A stretch of DNA of 64,000 bases from Pseudorhodoferax sp032153935 (GCF_964253035.1 NZ_CAXUQL020000001.1:1-64000); one strand, 5' to 3'; numbered from the stretch's first letter, positions 10,137 through 19,674 are shown. Notes: generated by a model from the sequence alone, not told the origin. Made by a program: numbers and translations.

Positions 10137-11255
10137 ATGGCCGACAACGCCACCCCTGCTCCGATCCGGGTCCTGCACCTGGAAGACTCCGAAATCGACC
10201 ACCAGCTCGTGGCCCTGACGCTGCGCAAGCATGGCATGGCCTTCGCCATGGAGCGCGTGGAAACGCTGGAGGACTTCGCGCTGCGCCTGGGGCAGGCCCG
10301 CTTCGACGTGGTCCTGGCCGACTACCACCTGGCCGGCTTCACCGCGCTGGACGCCTGGGCCCTGCTGCGCGCGCGCGCGCAGCGCCCGCCCTTCGTGCTG
10401 CTGTCGGGGGCCATCGGCGAGGCCGCCGCGGTGGAGGCCATCCGCATCGGTCTGTCGGACTACGTGCTCAAGGACCACATCGGCAAGCTGCCGCACGTGA
10501 TCATGCGCGCCATCGAGGTCTGGCAGGCGCGCCAGGACCAGGCCCGGGCCGACGCCGAGCTGGCGGACTCCGAGCGCCGCCTGGCCGCGCTGACCGAGCA
10601 CCTGCAGACCTCCATCGAGCAGGAGCGCGCGGCGATCGCGCGCGAGGTGCACGACGACATCGGCGGCTCGCTCGCCGCGATCCGGCTCGACCTGGCCTGG
10701 ATCGCCCGCCACAGCCAGCAGGACGCCGCGATGCAGGCCCACACCCAGGCCGCCAGCGAGATGCTGCAGCACGCGCTGGAGGCCAGCCAACGCATCATGA
10801 TGAACCTGCGCCCTCCCATCCTCGACCAGGGCCTGGTGGCCGCCATCGGCTGGCTGGCCGAGGCCTTCGAGCGCCGCACCGGCGTGGCCACCGTGCTGGC
10901 CGCCCCGCCGGCCGGCGTGGACATCGACAAGACCCTGGCGCTGGTGGCCTACCGCACGGCGCAGGAGGCGCTGACCAATGCCGCCAAGTACGCCGAGTGC
11001 AGCCGCGTGGCGATCGACCTGTCCGACGGCGAAGGCGTGCTGACGCTGGAGGTCAGCGACAACGGCCGCGGCATCGCGCCCGAGGCGCTGGCCAAGCCGC
11101 GGTCCTTCGGGCTGCGCGGCCTGTCCGAGCGCGCCAAGACGGTGGGCGGCTGGCTCGACATCTCCAGCCGGCCCGGCGCCGGCACCACCATCGTCCTGTC
11201 CATCCCGCTGGACGCCGCGGCGGCCGAGCGCCTGACCCAAGGAGAGTCCGCATGA
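10137..11255 (+). CDS. Soluble hybrid histidine kinase (REC-HisKA_3-HATPase)
   Basis: A 372-residue cytoplasmic sensor kinase without membrane segments. Residues 10-130 form a receiver domain (LHLEDSEID; phospho-acceptor Asp62 in VLADYHLAG; Lys in VLKDHIG). A short helical linker leads to a HisKA_3 dimerisation domain with the phosphorylated His172 in IAREVHDDIGGSL, then a HATPase domain with EALTNAAKYA and SDNGRGIAPE and FGLRGLSER. The domain order is the reverse of usual hybrids: the receiver is N-terminal and would act as input. Its stop overlaps the ATG of the NarL-type regulator (ATGA), so the two are a pair. Signal unknown. It diverges from the cheA operon across about 170 bp. Confidence 0.85.
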   Translation: MADNATPAPIRVLHLEDSEIDHQLVALTLRKHGMAFAMERVETLEDFALRLGQARFDVVLADYHLAGFTALDAWALLRARAQRPPFVLLSGAIGEAAAVEAIRIGLSDYVLKDHIGKLPHVIMRAIEVWQARQDQARADAELADSERRLAALTEHLQTSIEQERAAIAREVHDDIGGSLAAIRLDLAWIARHSQQDAAMQAHTQAASEMLQHALEASQRIMMNLRPPILDQGLVAAIGWLAEAFERRTGVATVLAAPPAGVDIDKTLALVAYRTAQEALTNAAKYAECSRVAIDLSDGEGVLTLEVSDNGRGIAPEALAKPRSFGLRGLSERAKTVGGWLDISSRPGAGTTIVLSIPLDAAAAERLTQGESA

Positions 11256-11881
11256 TCCGCGTCGTGCTCTGCGACGACCACGCCGTGGTGCGCCGCGGCA
11301 TCCGCGACACACTGGCCGAGGCCGTCGACATCCAGGTCGTGGGCGAGGCGTCCAGCTACGCCGAGGTGCGCGAGCAGCTGCGCAAGACTCCCTGCGACGT
11401 GCTGGTGCTGGACCTCAACATGCCCGGCCGCGGCGGCATGGAGGTACTGTCCAGTCTGGGCGAGTCCGGCGCCACCGTGAAGGTGCTGGTGGTCTCCATG
11501 TACCCGGAGGACCAGTACGCGCTGCGCTGCCTGCGCGCCGGTGCCAAGGGCTACCTCAGCAAGGCCGGCGACCCCGAGGAACTGGTGCGCGGCGTGCGCA
11601 CCGTGGCCCAGGGCCGCAACTACGTGACGCCCGAGGTCGCGCAGATGCTGGTGGACAGCCTGGCCAAGCCGGCACAGGAATCGCTGCACGCCGCGCTGTC
11701 CGAGCGCGAGCTGCAGACGGTGGTCAAGATCGCCAGCGGCAAGCGCCTGTCGGACATCGCCGAGGAGCTCATGCTGAGCCCCAAGACCGTGAGCGTTTAC
11801 CGCACCCGCGCACTCGAGAAACTCAACCTCGGCAACAACGCCGAACTGACCGTCTACGCCATCCGCAACGGCCTCGTCTGA
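11252..11881 (+). CDS. NarL/FixJ-type response regulator
   Basis: A 209-residue DNA-binding regulator: an N-terminal receiver (LCDDHAVVRRG, Asp54 in VLDLNMPGRGG, Lys in GYLSKAG) and a C-terminal LuxR-type helix-turn-helix containing LSERELQTV, GKRLSDIAEELMLSPKTVS and the recognition region TRALEKLNL. It is the expected phosphorylation partner of the overlapping kinase gene (4-base ATGA overlap). Targets are not evident; the aldo/keto reductase 11 bp downstream is probably in the same transcript. Confidence 0.9.
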   Translation: MIRVVLCDDHAVVRRGIRDTLAEAVDIQVVGEASSYAEVREQLRKTPCDVLVLDLNMPGRGGMEVLSSLGESGATVKVLVVSMYPEDQYALRCLRAGAKGYLSKAGDPEELVRGVRTVAQGRNYVTPEVAQMLVDSLAKPAQESLHAALSERELQTVVKIASGKRLSDIAEELMLSPKTVSVYRTRALEKLNLGNNAELTVYAIRNGLV

Positions 11882-11892
11882 AGGAATCGTCC

Positions 11893-12842
<950 letters not shown>

Positions 12843-12855
<13 letters not shown>

Positions 12856-13493
12856 CGCAGCGTCAGGTTGATGCGTTCCGCGCCCAGCACGGGGTGCGGC
12901 AGGTCCTTGAGCGGCAGCACGCCGTGAAAGCGCAGGCGATCCACCCCGCCCCAAACCACCACGTCGCCATGCTGCAGCGGTACGCGCGCCGCCTTGTCGG
13001 CACGCACGAGGCCGCCGAACAGGAACACCGCCGGCATGCCCAGCGAGACCGAGACGATGGGCGCGCGGTGGTCGCGCTCGTCTCTGTCCTGGTGCAGCGA
13101 CAGCCGCGTACCGGGCCGGTAGTGGTTGACCAGGCAGGCATCGGGCGCATAGCCCGCGAAGCCGGTGGCCGCCGCAGCCGCCAGCGCCAGTTCGGCGAAG
13201 GCCGCCGGCATCGCCGGCCAGGGCAGACCGCTCAGGGGATCGGTAGCGCTGTAGCGGTAGCCGCGCCGGTCCGACACCCAGCCCAGCGCGCCGCAGTTGG
13301 TGTTGGCCACCGACATGGCCAGCCCGCCCGGTGTCACCATGTGCCGCGGCGGCGCGGCGCGCTCGACCTCGGCCAGCGCGGCCAGCAGCCGGTCCACCCA
13401 TGGCAGCGCGAAGCCGCGCAGCACGCGGGCCTCCCGCCCCAGCACCACGACGCCCTGCTGCGCCGGTTCGTCGAACAGCGCGCCCTGGGCCAC
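12843..13493 (-). CDS. alkB: Alpha-ketoglutarate-dependent DNA dealkylase AlkB
   Basis: Fe(II)/2-oxoglutarate dioxygenase that oxidatively removes methyl groups from N1-methyladenine and N3-methylcytosine. The iron ligands appear as His-x-Asp in LSLHQDRDERD and the distal His in LRFHGVLP; the 2-oxoglutarate contacts are in RINLTLR; the substrate lid region has SVANTNCGALGW and YRYSATDP. Translation from the GTG at 13493, whose G is the last base of the fliR TAG stop, gives 216 residues, the same length as E. coli AlkB. No ATG is available in a sensible place. It is therefore the last, translationally coupled cistron of the fli operon, an unusual place for a repair gene. Confidence 0.88.
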
Positions 13494-14260
13494 TAGCGCG
13501 GCCCGAACAGCGCGATGGTGCGCTCCATCAGCGCCATCATGGGCTGGTCCATGAGCGGCAGCGTCGCCGCGATGCCGATCAGCCCCATCACCAGCGTGAC
13601 CGGAAAGCCCACGGCGAAGACGTTCATCTGCGGCGCCACGCGCGAGACGATGCCCAGCGTGAGGTTGACGAACAGCAGCAGGCCAATCATGGGCAGCGCG
13701 ATCCACAGCGCGCTGGCAAAGATCTCGCGGCCCAGACCGTGCATCTGCAGCCGCGCCAGCGAGTCGAGGAAGTTGCCGTCGGCCGGGAAGGCCTCGAAGC
13801 TGCGGACCACGGCCATCAGCACCATCAGGTGGCCATTGACCACGATGAACAGCAGCATGGAGATGGTGCCCATGAAGCGCGAGACGGCGCTGACCTGCGC
13901 GTTGCTGGCCGGGTCGAAGAAGGCCGCAAAGTTCAGGCCCATCTGCAGGCCCACGAGTTCGCCGGCCAACTCCACGGCCGTGAACACCAGCCGCACCGCA
14001 AAGCCGATGGCCAGGCCGATGCCGACCTGTTGCACCACCGCACCCAGCGCCTGCGGACTGTTGATGCCAATGATGGGCTGGCCCACCAGGGTGGGCTGGG
14101 CGGCCACGGCGATCAGGAAGGCCAGCGCCACGCGCGCGCGCATGGGCACGGCGCGCATGGAAAAGATCGGCATGGCCGTGAACAGCGCCAGCACGCGCAG
14201 GAAGGGCCACAGGATCGGCGAGATCCAGGCCACCAGCTGCGCTTCGCTGAAAGTGATCAC
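13493..14260 (-). CDS. fliR: Flagellar export gate protein FliR
   Basis: Membrane component of the flagellar type III export gate, assembling with FliP and FliQ into the secretion channel. 255 residues with several hydrophobic segments, including the start region ISPILWPFLRVLALFTAMPIF, VALAFLIAVAAQPTL and AFFDPASNAQVSA-type loop sequence typical of FliR. The ATG overlaps the fliQ stop (ATGA), and its TAG stop shares its last base with the GTG of alkB. Confidence 0.95.
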   Translation of the reverse strand: MITFSEAQLVAWISPILWPFLRVLALFTAMPIFSMRAVPMRARVALAFLIAVAAQPTLVGQPIIGINSPQALGAVVQQVGIGLAIGFAVRLVFTAVELAGELVGLQMGLNFAAFFDPASNAQVSAVSRFMGTISMLLFIVVNGHLMVLMAVVRSFEAFPADGNFLDSLARLQMHGLGREIFASALWIALPMIGLLLFVNLTLGIVSRVAPQMNVFAVGFPVTLVMGLIGIAATLPLMDQPMMALMERTIALFGPR

Positions 14261-14526
14261 TGTGGAAGCTGGGGAATCATCTCGATCATGCGCCGGACGT
14301 AGTCCACCAGCGTGGTCAGCATCCAGGGCCCGGCCAGGGCCAGCACCAGCAGCGCCGCGATGAGCTTGGGCACGAAGGACAGTGTGGCCTCGTGGATCTG
14401 CGTGATGGCCTGGAAGATGCTGATCACCAGCCCCACCACGAGCACGATGGCCAGCACCGGGGCCGACACCATGAGCAGCAGCGTCAGCGCCTCCTGGCCG
14501 AGCGTGAGGACGAATTGCGGGCTCAT
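14257..14526 (-). CDS. fliQ: Flagellar export gate protein FliQ
   Basis: 89-residue protein with two transmembrane helices (about 15-40 and 55-80), the standard size and layout for FliQ, part of the export channel with FliP and FliR. The motif LVGLVISIFQAITQIHE-like segment joins the two helices, as in the family. It overlaps both fliP (upstream) and fliR (downstream) by four bases, indicating tight translational coupling of the gate genes. Confidence 0.95.
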   Translation of the reverse strand: MSPQFVLTLGQEALTLLLMVSAPVLAIVLVVGLVISIFQAITQIHEATLSFVPKLIAALLVLALAGPWMLTTLVDYVRRMIEMIPQLPQ

Positions 14527-15263
14527 CTGGCGAACGAGGAAGCGAGTGAGCCGATCAACAGGTTCCAGCCGTCGGCCAGCACGAAGACCATGAGCTTGAA
14601 CGGCAAGGCCACCAGCACCGGCGACAGCATCATCATGCCCAGCGACATCAGCACACTGGCCACCACGATGTCGATGACCAGGAACGGGATGAAGATCATG
14701 AAACCGATCTGGAACGCCGACTTGAGCTCGCTCGTCACGAAGGCCGGCACCAGCACGCGCAGCGGCGCGGTCTCGGCCGTCACGGACGCATCGAGCTGCG
14801 CCAGCCGCGCGAACAGCGAGAAGTCGGACTGGCGCGTCTGCTTGAGCATGAACTCGCGCATCGGCGCCTCGCCGCGGGCCACCGCCTGCTCGAAGTTCAG
14901 GGTGTTGTTGGTGTAGGGCACATAGGCCTCCTGGTACACCTTGTCCAGCGTCGGCCCCATCACGAACAGCGTGAGGAACAGCGACAGGCCGACGACGACC
15001 TGGTTGGGCGGCGCCGACTGCGTGCCCAGCGCCTGGCGCAGCAGCGACAGCACGATCACGATGCGCGTGAAGCCCGTCATCATGAGCAGGACGGCCGGCA
15101 GGAAGGACAGCGCCGTGAAGAACAGCAGCGTCTGGATCGGCACCGAGTAGCTGCTGCCGCCCGGCCCGCTGCCGATGATGAGCGGCAGCGTCGCGTTGTT
15201 CTGCGCCAGCGCCGGCCCGGCCAGCAGGGCCAGCCCGGCCAGCCCGGCCAGGCGCGGGTTCAC
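14523..15263 (-). CDS. fliP: Flagellar export gate protein FliP
   Basis: 246-residue pore-forming export component. An N-terminal signal peptide (LAGLALLAGPALAQ) is followed by the family blocks FFTALSFLPAVLLMMTGFTR, VGLSLFLTLFVMGP and the C-terminal FLVIDIVVASVLMSLGMMML. FliP is one of the few flagellar membrane proteins with a cleaved signal. The start is a GTG at 15263 that overlaps the fliO stop (GTGA); the longer open frame upstream runs through fliO and is rejected. Confidence 0.95.
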   Translation of the reverse strand: MNPRLAGLAGLALLAGPALAQNNATLPLIIGSGPGGSSYSVPIQTLLFFTALSFLPAVLLMMTGFTRIVIVLSLLRQALGTQSAPPNQVVVGLSLFLTLFVMGPTLDKVYQEAYVPYTNNTLNFEQAVARGEAPMREFMLKQTRQSDFSLFARLAQLDASVTAETAPLRVLVPAFVTSELKSAFQIGFMIFIPFLVIDIVVASVLMSLGMMMLSPVLVALPFKLMVFVLADGWNLLIGSLASSFAR

Positions 15264-15598
15264 GGCTTGACCTCCGGCGCGGGAGCCGGCGTGGCCTCGG
15301 CCTTCACCAGCGCGCCGGCGAAGTCCGGCGCACCGGCTGGCATGCTGTGCAGCAGGTTGACCGACTGCGCCGTCACGCCCAGCACCAGCCAGGTGCGCGC
15401 ACCGGGCGGGCCCACCTCCACCGTCACCACGCGCTGCTGCGGCCCCACGGCCAGCGCGCCGACCAGGCGCGAGGCCGGGCCGGCGGCGGCCATGCCGCCC
15501 TGCACGCGCCGCTGCAGCCACTTGACAGCCCAGGGCAGCGTGCACAGCGCGGCCACGAACAGGGCCACGACCAGCAGGGTCTGCGAAGAAATCGACAT
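15260..15598 (-). CDS. fliO: Flagellar biosynthesis protein FliO
   Basis: 112-residue single-pass membrane protein that stabilises FliP during gate assembly. One N-terminal transmembrane helix (LLVVALFVAALCTLPWAVKW) is followed by a basic stretch and a small cytoplasmic domain with LVGALAVGPQQRVVTVEVG and WLVLGVTAQSVNLLHSM, characteristic of FliO. The C-terminal tail is Ala/Pro-rich. It lies seven bases after fliN and overlaps fliP. Confidence 0.9.
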   Translation of the reverse strand: MSISSQTLLVVALFVAALCTLPWAVKWLQRRVQGGMAAAGPASRLVGALAVGPQQRVVTVEVGPPGARTWLVLGVTAQSVNLLHSMPAGAPDFAGALVKAEATPAPAPEVKP

Positions 15599-15605
15599 CT
15601 GGGAG

Positions 15606-16037
15606 TCAACCGCCGCGGCTGACGCGGCGCAGGCGTTCGGAGGGCGTCACCACGTCGGTCAGGCGGATGCCGAACTTGTCGTTCACGACCACCACCTCGC
15701 CCTGGGCGATCAGGTAGCCGTTGACCAGCACGTCCATGGGCTCGCCGGCCAGTGCGTCGAGCTCCACCACCGAGCCCTGCGCGAGCTGCAGGATGTACTT
15801 GATCGGCACCTTCACGCGCCCCAGTTCCACCGACAGGGTGACCGGGATGTCCAGCACCATGTTGATGTCCTGCATGGTGCCGTCCTTGTTGAAGGCCTGG
15901 CGCGGCGCGGCCTCGGCCCCGGACAGAGGGCCACCCTGCTCGGGGTCGGGCGCGGTGGCTTTCTGCTCCTCCAGCGCCTCGGCCCAGGCGGCCATCGGAT
16001 CTTCTTCGGTGTTGTCTTTGGGATCTTCAGTGGCCAT
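15606..16037 (-). CDS. fliN: Flagellar motor switch protein FliN
   Basis: 143-residue C-ring protein; forms the lower ring with FliM and binds CheY-P and FliH. An acidic, low-complexity N-terminal region of about 55 residues leads to the SpoA (C-ring) domain: VLDIPVTLSVELGRVKVPIKYILQ in outline, then GSVVELDALAGEPMDVLVNG and VVNDKFGIRLTDVV. The ATG at 16037 overlaps the end of fliM by 11 bases. Confidence 0.95.
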   Translation of the reverse strand: MATEDPKDNTEEDPMAAWAEALEEQKATAPDPEQGGPLSGAEAAPRQAFNKDGTMQDINMVLDIPVTLSVELGRVKVPIKYILQLAQGSVVELDALAGEPMDVLVNGYLIAQGEVVVVNDKFGIRLTDVVTPSERLRRVSRGG

Positions 16038-17028
16038 GGCGGTCCTCCGGATGGATGTCGTTGCCGCGCAGGCATTCCTCGATGCGGATCGCGTACTTGG
16101 CGTTGTGCGTGCCGTATTGGCACTCGAAGATGGGCACGCCGCCGATGGTGGCGGTGATGCTGGGCTGGCGCTCCAGTTCGATGAAATCGCCCGGCTTCAT
16201 GGCCAGCAGCTGCTCCACCGTGGCGTCGGCCCGGGCCAGCTCGGCCACCAGCGTGACCTCGGCCGACTGAATCTCGCGCGACAGCACCGAGACCCAGCGC
16301 CGGTCGACCTCGACCGAGTCGCCCTGGGTGGACGAATACAGCACGTCGCGGATCGGCTCCAGCGTGGAGTAGGGGATGCAGACATGGATCACGCCGGCGA
16401 TGTCGCCGATCTCCAGCTGGAACGCGGTGGACACCACGATCTCGCTGGGCGTGGCGATGTTGGCGAACTGCGGCTGCATCTCCGAGCGCTGGTAGTCCAG
16501 CTCCAGCGGATAGATGCCGTGCCAGGCCTTCTTGTACTCGCCAGCGATCACGTCCAGCAGCCGGTTGATCACGCGCTGCTCGGTGGCCGAGAACTCGCGG
16601 CCCTCGATGCGGGTGTGGTACTTGCCGGCGCCGCCGTACAGCGTGTCGATCACGCCGAACACCAGCGAGGGCTCGCACACCACCAGGCCACTGCCGCGCA
16701 GCGGGCGGACGGCCATGATGTTGAAGTTGGTGGGCACGGCCAGCTCGCGCAGGAAGGCGCTGTAGCGCTGCACGGTCACGGTGCCGACCGAGATCTCGGG
16801 GCTGCGGCGGATCAGGTTGAACAGGCCGACGCGGAAGTTGCGCGCAAAGCGCTCGTTCACGATCTCCATGGTCGGCATGCGGCCACGGACGATGCGTTCC
16901 TGGCTGGAGATGTCGTAGTTGCGGATCTCGCCGGTCTCGACGACCTCCTCGACATCCTTCTGGCTCTCGCCGGTCACGCCCTCCAGCAGGGCATCGACCT
17001 CTTCCTGCGAAAGGAACGACTCACTCAT
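16027..17028 (-). CDS. fliM: Flagellar motor switch protein FliM
   Basis: 333-residue C-ring protein that receives CheY-P. The N-terminal CheY-binding peptide is intact (LSQEEVDALLEGV, residues 6-18), followed by a linker, the CheC-like middle domain (RIVRGRMPTMEIVNERFAR and GGAGKYHTRIEGREFSATE) and a C-terminal SpoA domain (KPGDFIELERQP, PIFECQYGTHN). Length is normal. It starts 12 bp after fliL and overlaps fliN. Confidence 0.96.
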   Translation of the reverse strand: MSESFLSQEEVDALLEGVTGESQKDVEEVVETGEIRNYDISSQERIVRGRMPTMEIVNERFARNFRVGLFNLIRRSPEISVGTVTVQRYSAFLRELAVPTNFNIMAVRPLRGSGLVVCEPSLVFGVIDTLYGGAGKYHTRIEGREFSATEQRVINRLLDVIAGEYKKAWHGIYPLELDYQRSEMQPQFANIATPSEIVVSTAFQLEIGDIAGVIHVCIPYSTLEPIRDVLYSSTQGDSVEVDRRWVSVLSREIQSAEVTLVAELARADATVEQLLAMKPGDFIELERQPSITATIGGVPIFECQYGTHNAKYAIRIEECLRGNDIHPEDRHGH

Positions 17029-17040
17029 GGCGTGGCCCCA

Positions 17041-17610
17041 TCACTGGATGATGAAACTGGAGAAGAGCACGCGGTAGATCGGGTTGAACGCGGCCGGGCG
17101 CGGGCGCTTGCGCGGCTTGCCTTCCTGGGCCGGTGGCTCGTCCTCTTCGACCTCGTAGCCCAGCGGCGCGGAGGCTTCGCGCAGGATGTCGTGGGCGAGC
17201 TTCTCCTTGCCGTCGCGCGTGAGCAGCTCTTCCGAGGTGCGCTGCGACACCAGCATCAGCACCGAACTGCGGATGCCGGGCAGGTGCGCCTTGACCTGGT
17301 CGGAGGTCTTCTGGTCCATGAGCTCCAGCGTCACGCCGACCTGGGCGAACTTCTCACCGCCGGCATCGGCCAGGTTCACCACCATGTTCTCCAGCGGCAG
17401 GTAGACGGGCGGTGCCGCCTCCTTGCCCTTCTTGGCATGGGCGGCAGGCGCTGGGGTGGCGTCGGCCTCTTCCTCGTCGGCATGGCCGCGGCCCAGCAGC
17501 ATCCAGGCCGCGCCAGCCACGGCCAGCAACAGGACGGCCACGACACCCAGGATCAGGGGCTTCTTGCCCTTGGGCTTGGGTGCGGCGTCGGCGGCAGCAG
17601 GAGCGGACAC
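17041..17610 (-). CDS. fliL: Flagellar basal body-associated protein FliL
   Basis: 189-residue single-pass inner-membrane protein that sits around the stator and supports torque or stator stability. A Lys-rich N-terminus and one transmembrane helix (LILGVVAVLLLAVAGAAWML, about 18-38) precede a low-complexity stretch and a periplasmic domain with YLPLENMVVNLAD and FAQVGVTLELMD. The protein ends YRVLFSSFIIQ. It opens the second half of the operon after a 114-bp gap from fliK; the gap holds an AATAAT element (17654-17659, minus) like that before fliF, so an internal promoter is possible. Confidence 0.93.
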   Translation of the reverse strand: MSAPAAADAAPKPKGKKPLILGVVAVLLLAVAGAAWMLLGRGHADEEEADATPAPAAHAKKGKEAAPPVYLPLENMVVNLADAGGEKFAQVGVTLELMDQKTSDQVKAHLPGIRSSVLMLVSQRTSEELLTRDGKEKLAHDILREASAPLGYEVEEDEPPAQEGKPRKRPRPAAFNPIYRVLFSSFIIQ

Positions 17611-17703
17611 GGCGGTTTCCTTTGTCTTCGGGGCTGGGATCGGTTCTGGCCGGATTATTGACCCGGATCGACAGACCGATCAGCGGATTAGGCTGGGAAA
17701 ACA

Positions 17704-17715
17704 GGCATATATGCC
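17704..17715. promoter_or_regulatory. Palindrome GGCATATATGCC between fliK and fliL
   Basis: A perfect 12-bp palindrome in the 114-bp fliK-fliL gap, the largest gap within the fliF-fliR operon after the repeat insertion. About 45-50 bp nearer fliL lies an AATAAT-type -10 candidate in the context TCAATAATCCGG. A regulator site is possible; nothing in the sequence identifies the protein. Confidence 0.3.
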
Positions 17716-17724
17716 CCGCCTTCT

Positions 17725-19008
17725 TCAGACATAGAGGTCCAGCGCACCCGCGGGCCGGCGCGGCCCGGCCGCCACGGCCACGGTCTCTGTGGCTGGCGCG
17801 GGCTGCGCGGCCGGCTGGCGTGCGCCCTGCCCGCCGGCTTGCGTTCCCGCCTCGCCACGGCCGTCGTGCGCGCCGTGCGCACCGACCGACACGCCGGACA
17901 ACACCAGGCCCTGGGCGCCGAGCAGGTCGCGCAGCTGGTCCACGGTGCCGGCCAGCATGTCGCGCGTGGCGGCGTGCTCGGCGCGGAACTGCACCTGGGC
18001 TTCGTTGCCGTCCAGCGCGATGCGCACCTGCACCGGCTCGCTGGTGCCCACCGTCAGCTCGGCGCTGCGCACGCCCTGGCTGGCCCAATGGCGCAGCTGA
18101 TCGGCCAGTTGCCGGTCGAACGCCGCATCGGGCTGCGCCGAGGCGTCCAGGTTGGCCAGCGTCGCGTCGTACTGCACGGTGGGCGTGAAATCCGGCGCGG
18201 CCCAGCCGGCAGCGCCATGGGAGCCGCCGTGCTGGCCCGTGCCATCGCCGGCGGCTTCCTGCCCGCCACGGCGGGCGCCGCCACCGGCGCCCAGACCGAC
18301 CACTTCCGGCACCAGCGCCTGGACGTCGGCACGCACGGGGCCTGACAGGGCCCGCTCGGCCCGGGCCGGCTCGCGCATCTCGCGCGGCTGGCCGGCCCAT
18401 GCGGCGACCGGGGGGGGCTGCCGCGAGCCCGGTTCGGGTGCCGCCTGCTCGCGTGCAGCGAGGTGCTGCTGGAGCTGCTCGAACACGCTGGCGTACTGCG
18501 GTGCCAGGCGCGGATCGGCCACGGCGGCGGTGCCCGGCGCGGCCTGGCCACCGACCGGTGCCCCCTGCGCTACCTGCGCTATCTGCGTTGCCTGCGCTGC
18601 CTGGCGCTCGCCCGCGCCGCTGGTCTTGCCGTCCTCGGGCTGCACCACCAGCGGGGTGGCGGTGGCCTCGGCCGCCACCGCGGCGGATGGCGGCTGCGCC
18701 AGCCCGGGGGTGGCCGGGGCCGGCATCGGCGCCGGCACGGGCAGCAACAGGGCCAGGGCCGCCGCATCCGCTGGGGCTGGCAGCGCGTCGGCATCGCGCC
18801 GGCCGCGCTGGCCCTCGGGCTGGGCTGCGCCAGGCAAGCAGCCAGCGGCATCGCCCTCGGCCAGGCCCAGGCTGTCTTCCAGGGCCGACATCAGGGCCAG
18901 GAAGTCGCCACCGGCCGCGGCCTGCGCTGCGGCCTTGGCGCCCGCGCCGGTCCGCTGCGCCGCGGCGGCGCCCGCGTGGCCGGCCGCCGCTCCTTTTTCA
19001 ATGCCCAT
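17725..19008 (-). CDS. fliK: Flagellar hook-length control protein FliK
   Basis: 427 residues. FliK is exported during hook assembly and triggers the switch of export specificity once the hook is complete. The first two thirds are Ala/Gly/Pro-rich and low complexity, as in other FliK proteins. The conserved C-terminal hook-length domain (about 300-395) has LRHWASQGVRSAELTV, VRIALDGNEAQVQFRAEH and TRDMLAGTVDQLRDLLGAQGL. It overlaps fliJ by 11 bases. Identification rests mainly on the C-terminal domain and position. Confidence 0.88.
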   Translation of the reverse strand: MGIEKGAAAGHAGAAAAQRTGAGAKAAAQAAAGGDFLALMSALEDSLGLAEGDAAGCLPGAAQPEGQRGRRDADALPAPADAAALALLLPVPAPMPAPATPGLAQPPSAAVAAEATATPLVVQPEDGKTSGAGERQAAQATQIAQVAQGAPVGGQAAPGTAAVADPRLAPQYASVFEQLQQHLAAREQAAPEPGSRQPPPVAAWAGQPREMREPARAERALSGPVRADVQALVPEVVGLGAGGGARRGGQEAAGDGTGQHGGSHGAAGWAAPDFTPTVQYDATLANLDASAQPDAAFDRQLADQLRHWASQGVRSAELTVGTSEPVQVRIALDGNEAQVQFRAEHAATRDMLAGTVDQLRDLLGAQGLVLSGVSVGAHGAHDGRGEAGTQAGGQGARQPAAQPAPATETVAVAAGPRRPAGALDLYV

Positions 19009-19477
19009 GTTCTTCCTCCTCGGCCTGCTGGCGCCGCGTCAGGGCGTGGCGCACGGCGGCCATTTCATCGGTCTGCCGCTGGTCGCGGCGTGTCTGTACC
19101 AGGGCCATGGCCTCTTCCTTGCGGCGCACCGCCTGGCGCAGCGTCGCCACGCGCAACTCGGCCTGCAGCAGCGCCTGGCGGGCCATCTCTTCGCGGCGCA
19201 GCTGCTCGGCCACGGCACGGCGCTGCATGGCGATGGCTTCGTCCAGCCGCGCCATGAAGCGGTGGTGGTGCAGCATGAGTTCGGGCAGCGCGCTGATGCG
19301 GGCCTGCGATTCCCAGCGCTGCTCGGTCTCCTGGGCGTAGCCGCTCAGTTGCGCGAGCTGCTGCTCGGCCGCGACGCGGCGCTGCTGGGCCTGGCCCAGG
19401 GCCTGGCTGGCGGCATCGCGCCGGCGCTCGGCCAGCTCGATGGCCAGGGCCAGGGTCTTGAGCAGTTGCTTGGACAT
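18998..19477 (-). CDS. fliJ: Flagellar export chaperone FliJ
   Basis: 159-residue protein predicted to be a long alpha-helical coiled coil throughout, rich in Arg, Gln, Glu and Ala, as expected for FliJ, which inserts into the FliI hexamer and couples it to FlhA. The ATG at 19477 lies one base after a TGA, in the duplicated junction TGAAATG at the edge of the interspersed repeat; before the insertion that TGA would have been the fliI stop. Confidence 0.88.
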   Translation of the reverse strand: MSKQLLKTLALAIELAERRRDAASQALGQAQQRRVAAEQQLAQLSGYAQETEQRWESQARISALPELMLHHHRFMARLDEAIAMQRRAVAEQLRREEMARQALLQAELRVATLRQAVRRKEEAMALVQTRRDQRQTDEMAAVRHALTRRQQAEEEEHGH

Positions 19478-19674
19478 TTCAGTTGTCCACGGCGCTGGCG
19501 CGCCACCCGCAGGACACGAAACCGGCTCGCAAGCAGCGGTTCAGAAGGCCGCGGAGCAGGCCATGCCAGCGCAGCCGCGGAACTGGCTCTGCCAGGCCGC
19601 CGGGTGCGCCCCCTTGAGGGGGGATGGGACTTCTACACGAAGTGAGAAGTCCAAACGGGAGTGGTTTCATTTCA
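19475..19674 (-). repeat. Interspersed 186-bp repeat, copy 1, between fliI and fliJ
   Basis: The body (19482-19667) separates fliI from fliJ and is flanked on both sides by the identical 7-mer TGAAATG (19668-19674 and 19475-19481), which is the fliI stop, one base, and the fliJ start. Read in the direction of the operon it is closely similar to the copy at 63002-63187, with identical stretches such as GGCCTGGCAGAGCCAGTTCC, TGGCATGGCCTGCTCCGCGG and the near-palindrome CCCCCTCAAGGGGG. No transposase is encoded. An open frame of 63 codons (19479-19670) runs through it, but its frame in the first half differs from that in copy 2, so it is not a conserved protein. It is best read as a small non-autonomous mobile repeat with target duplication. 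Confidence 0.85.
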
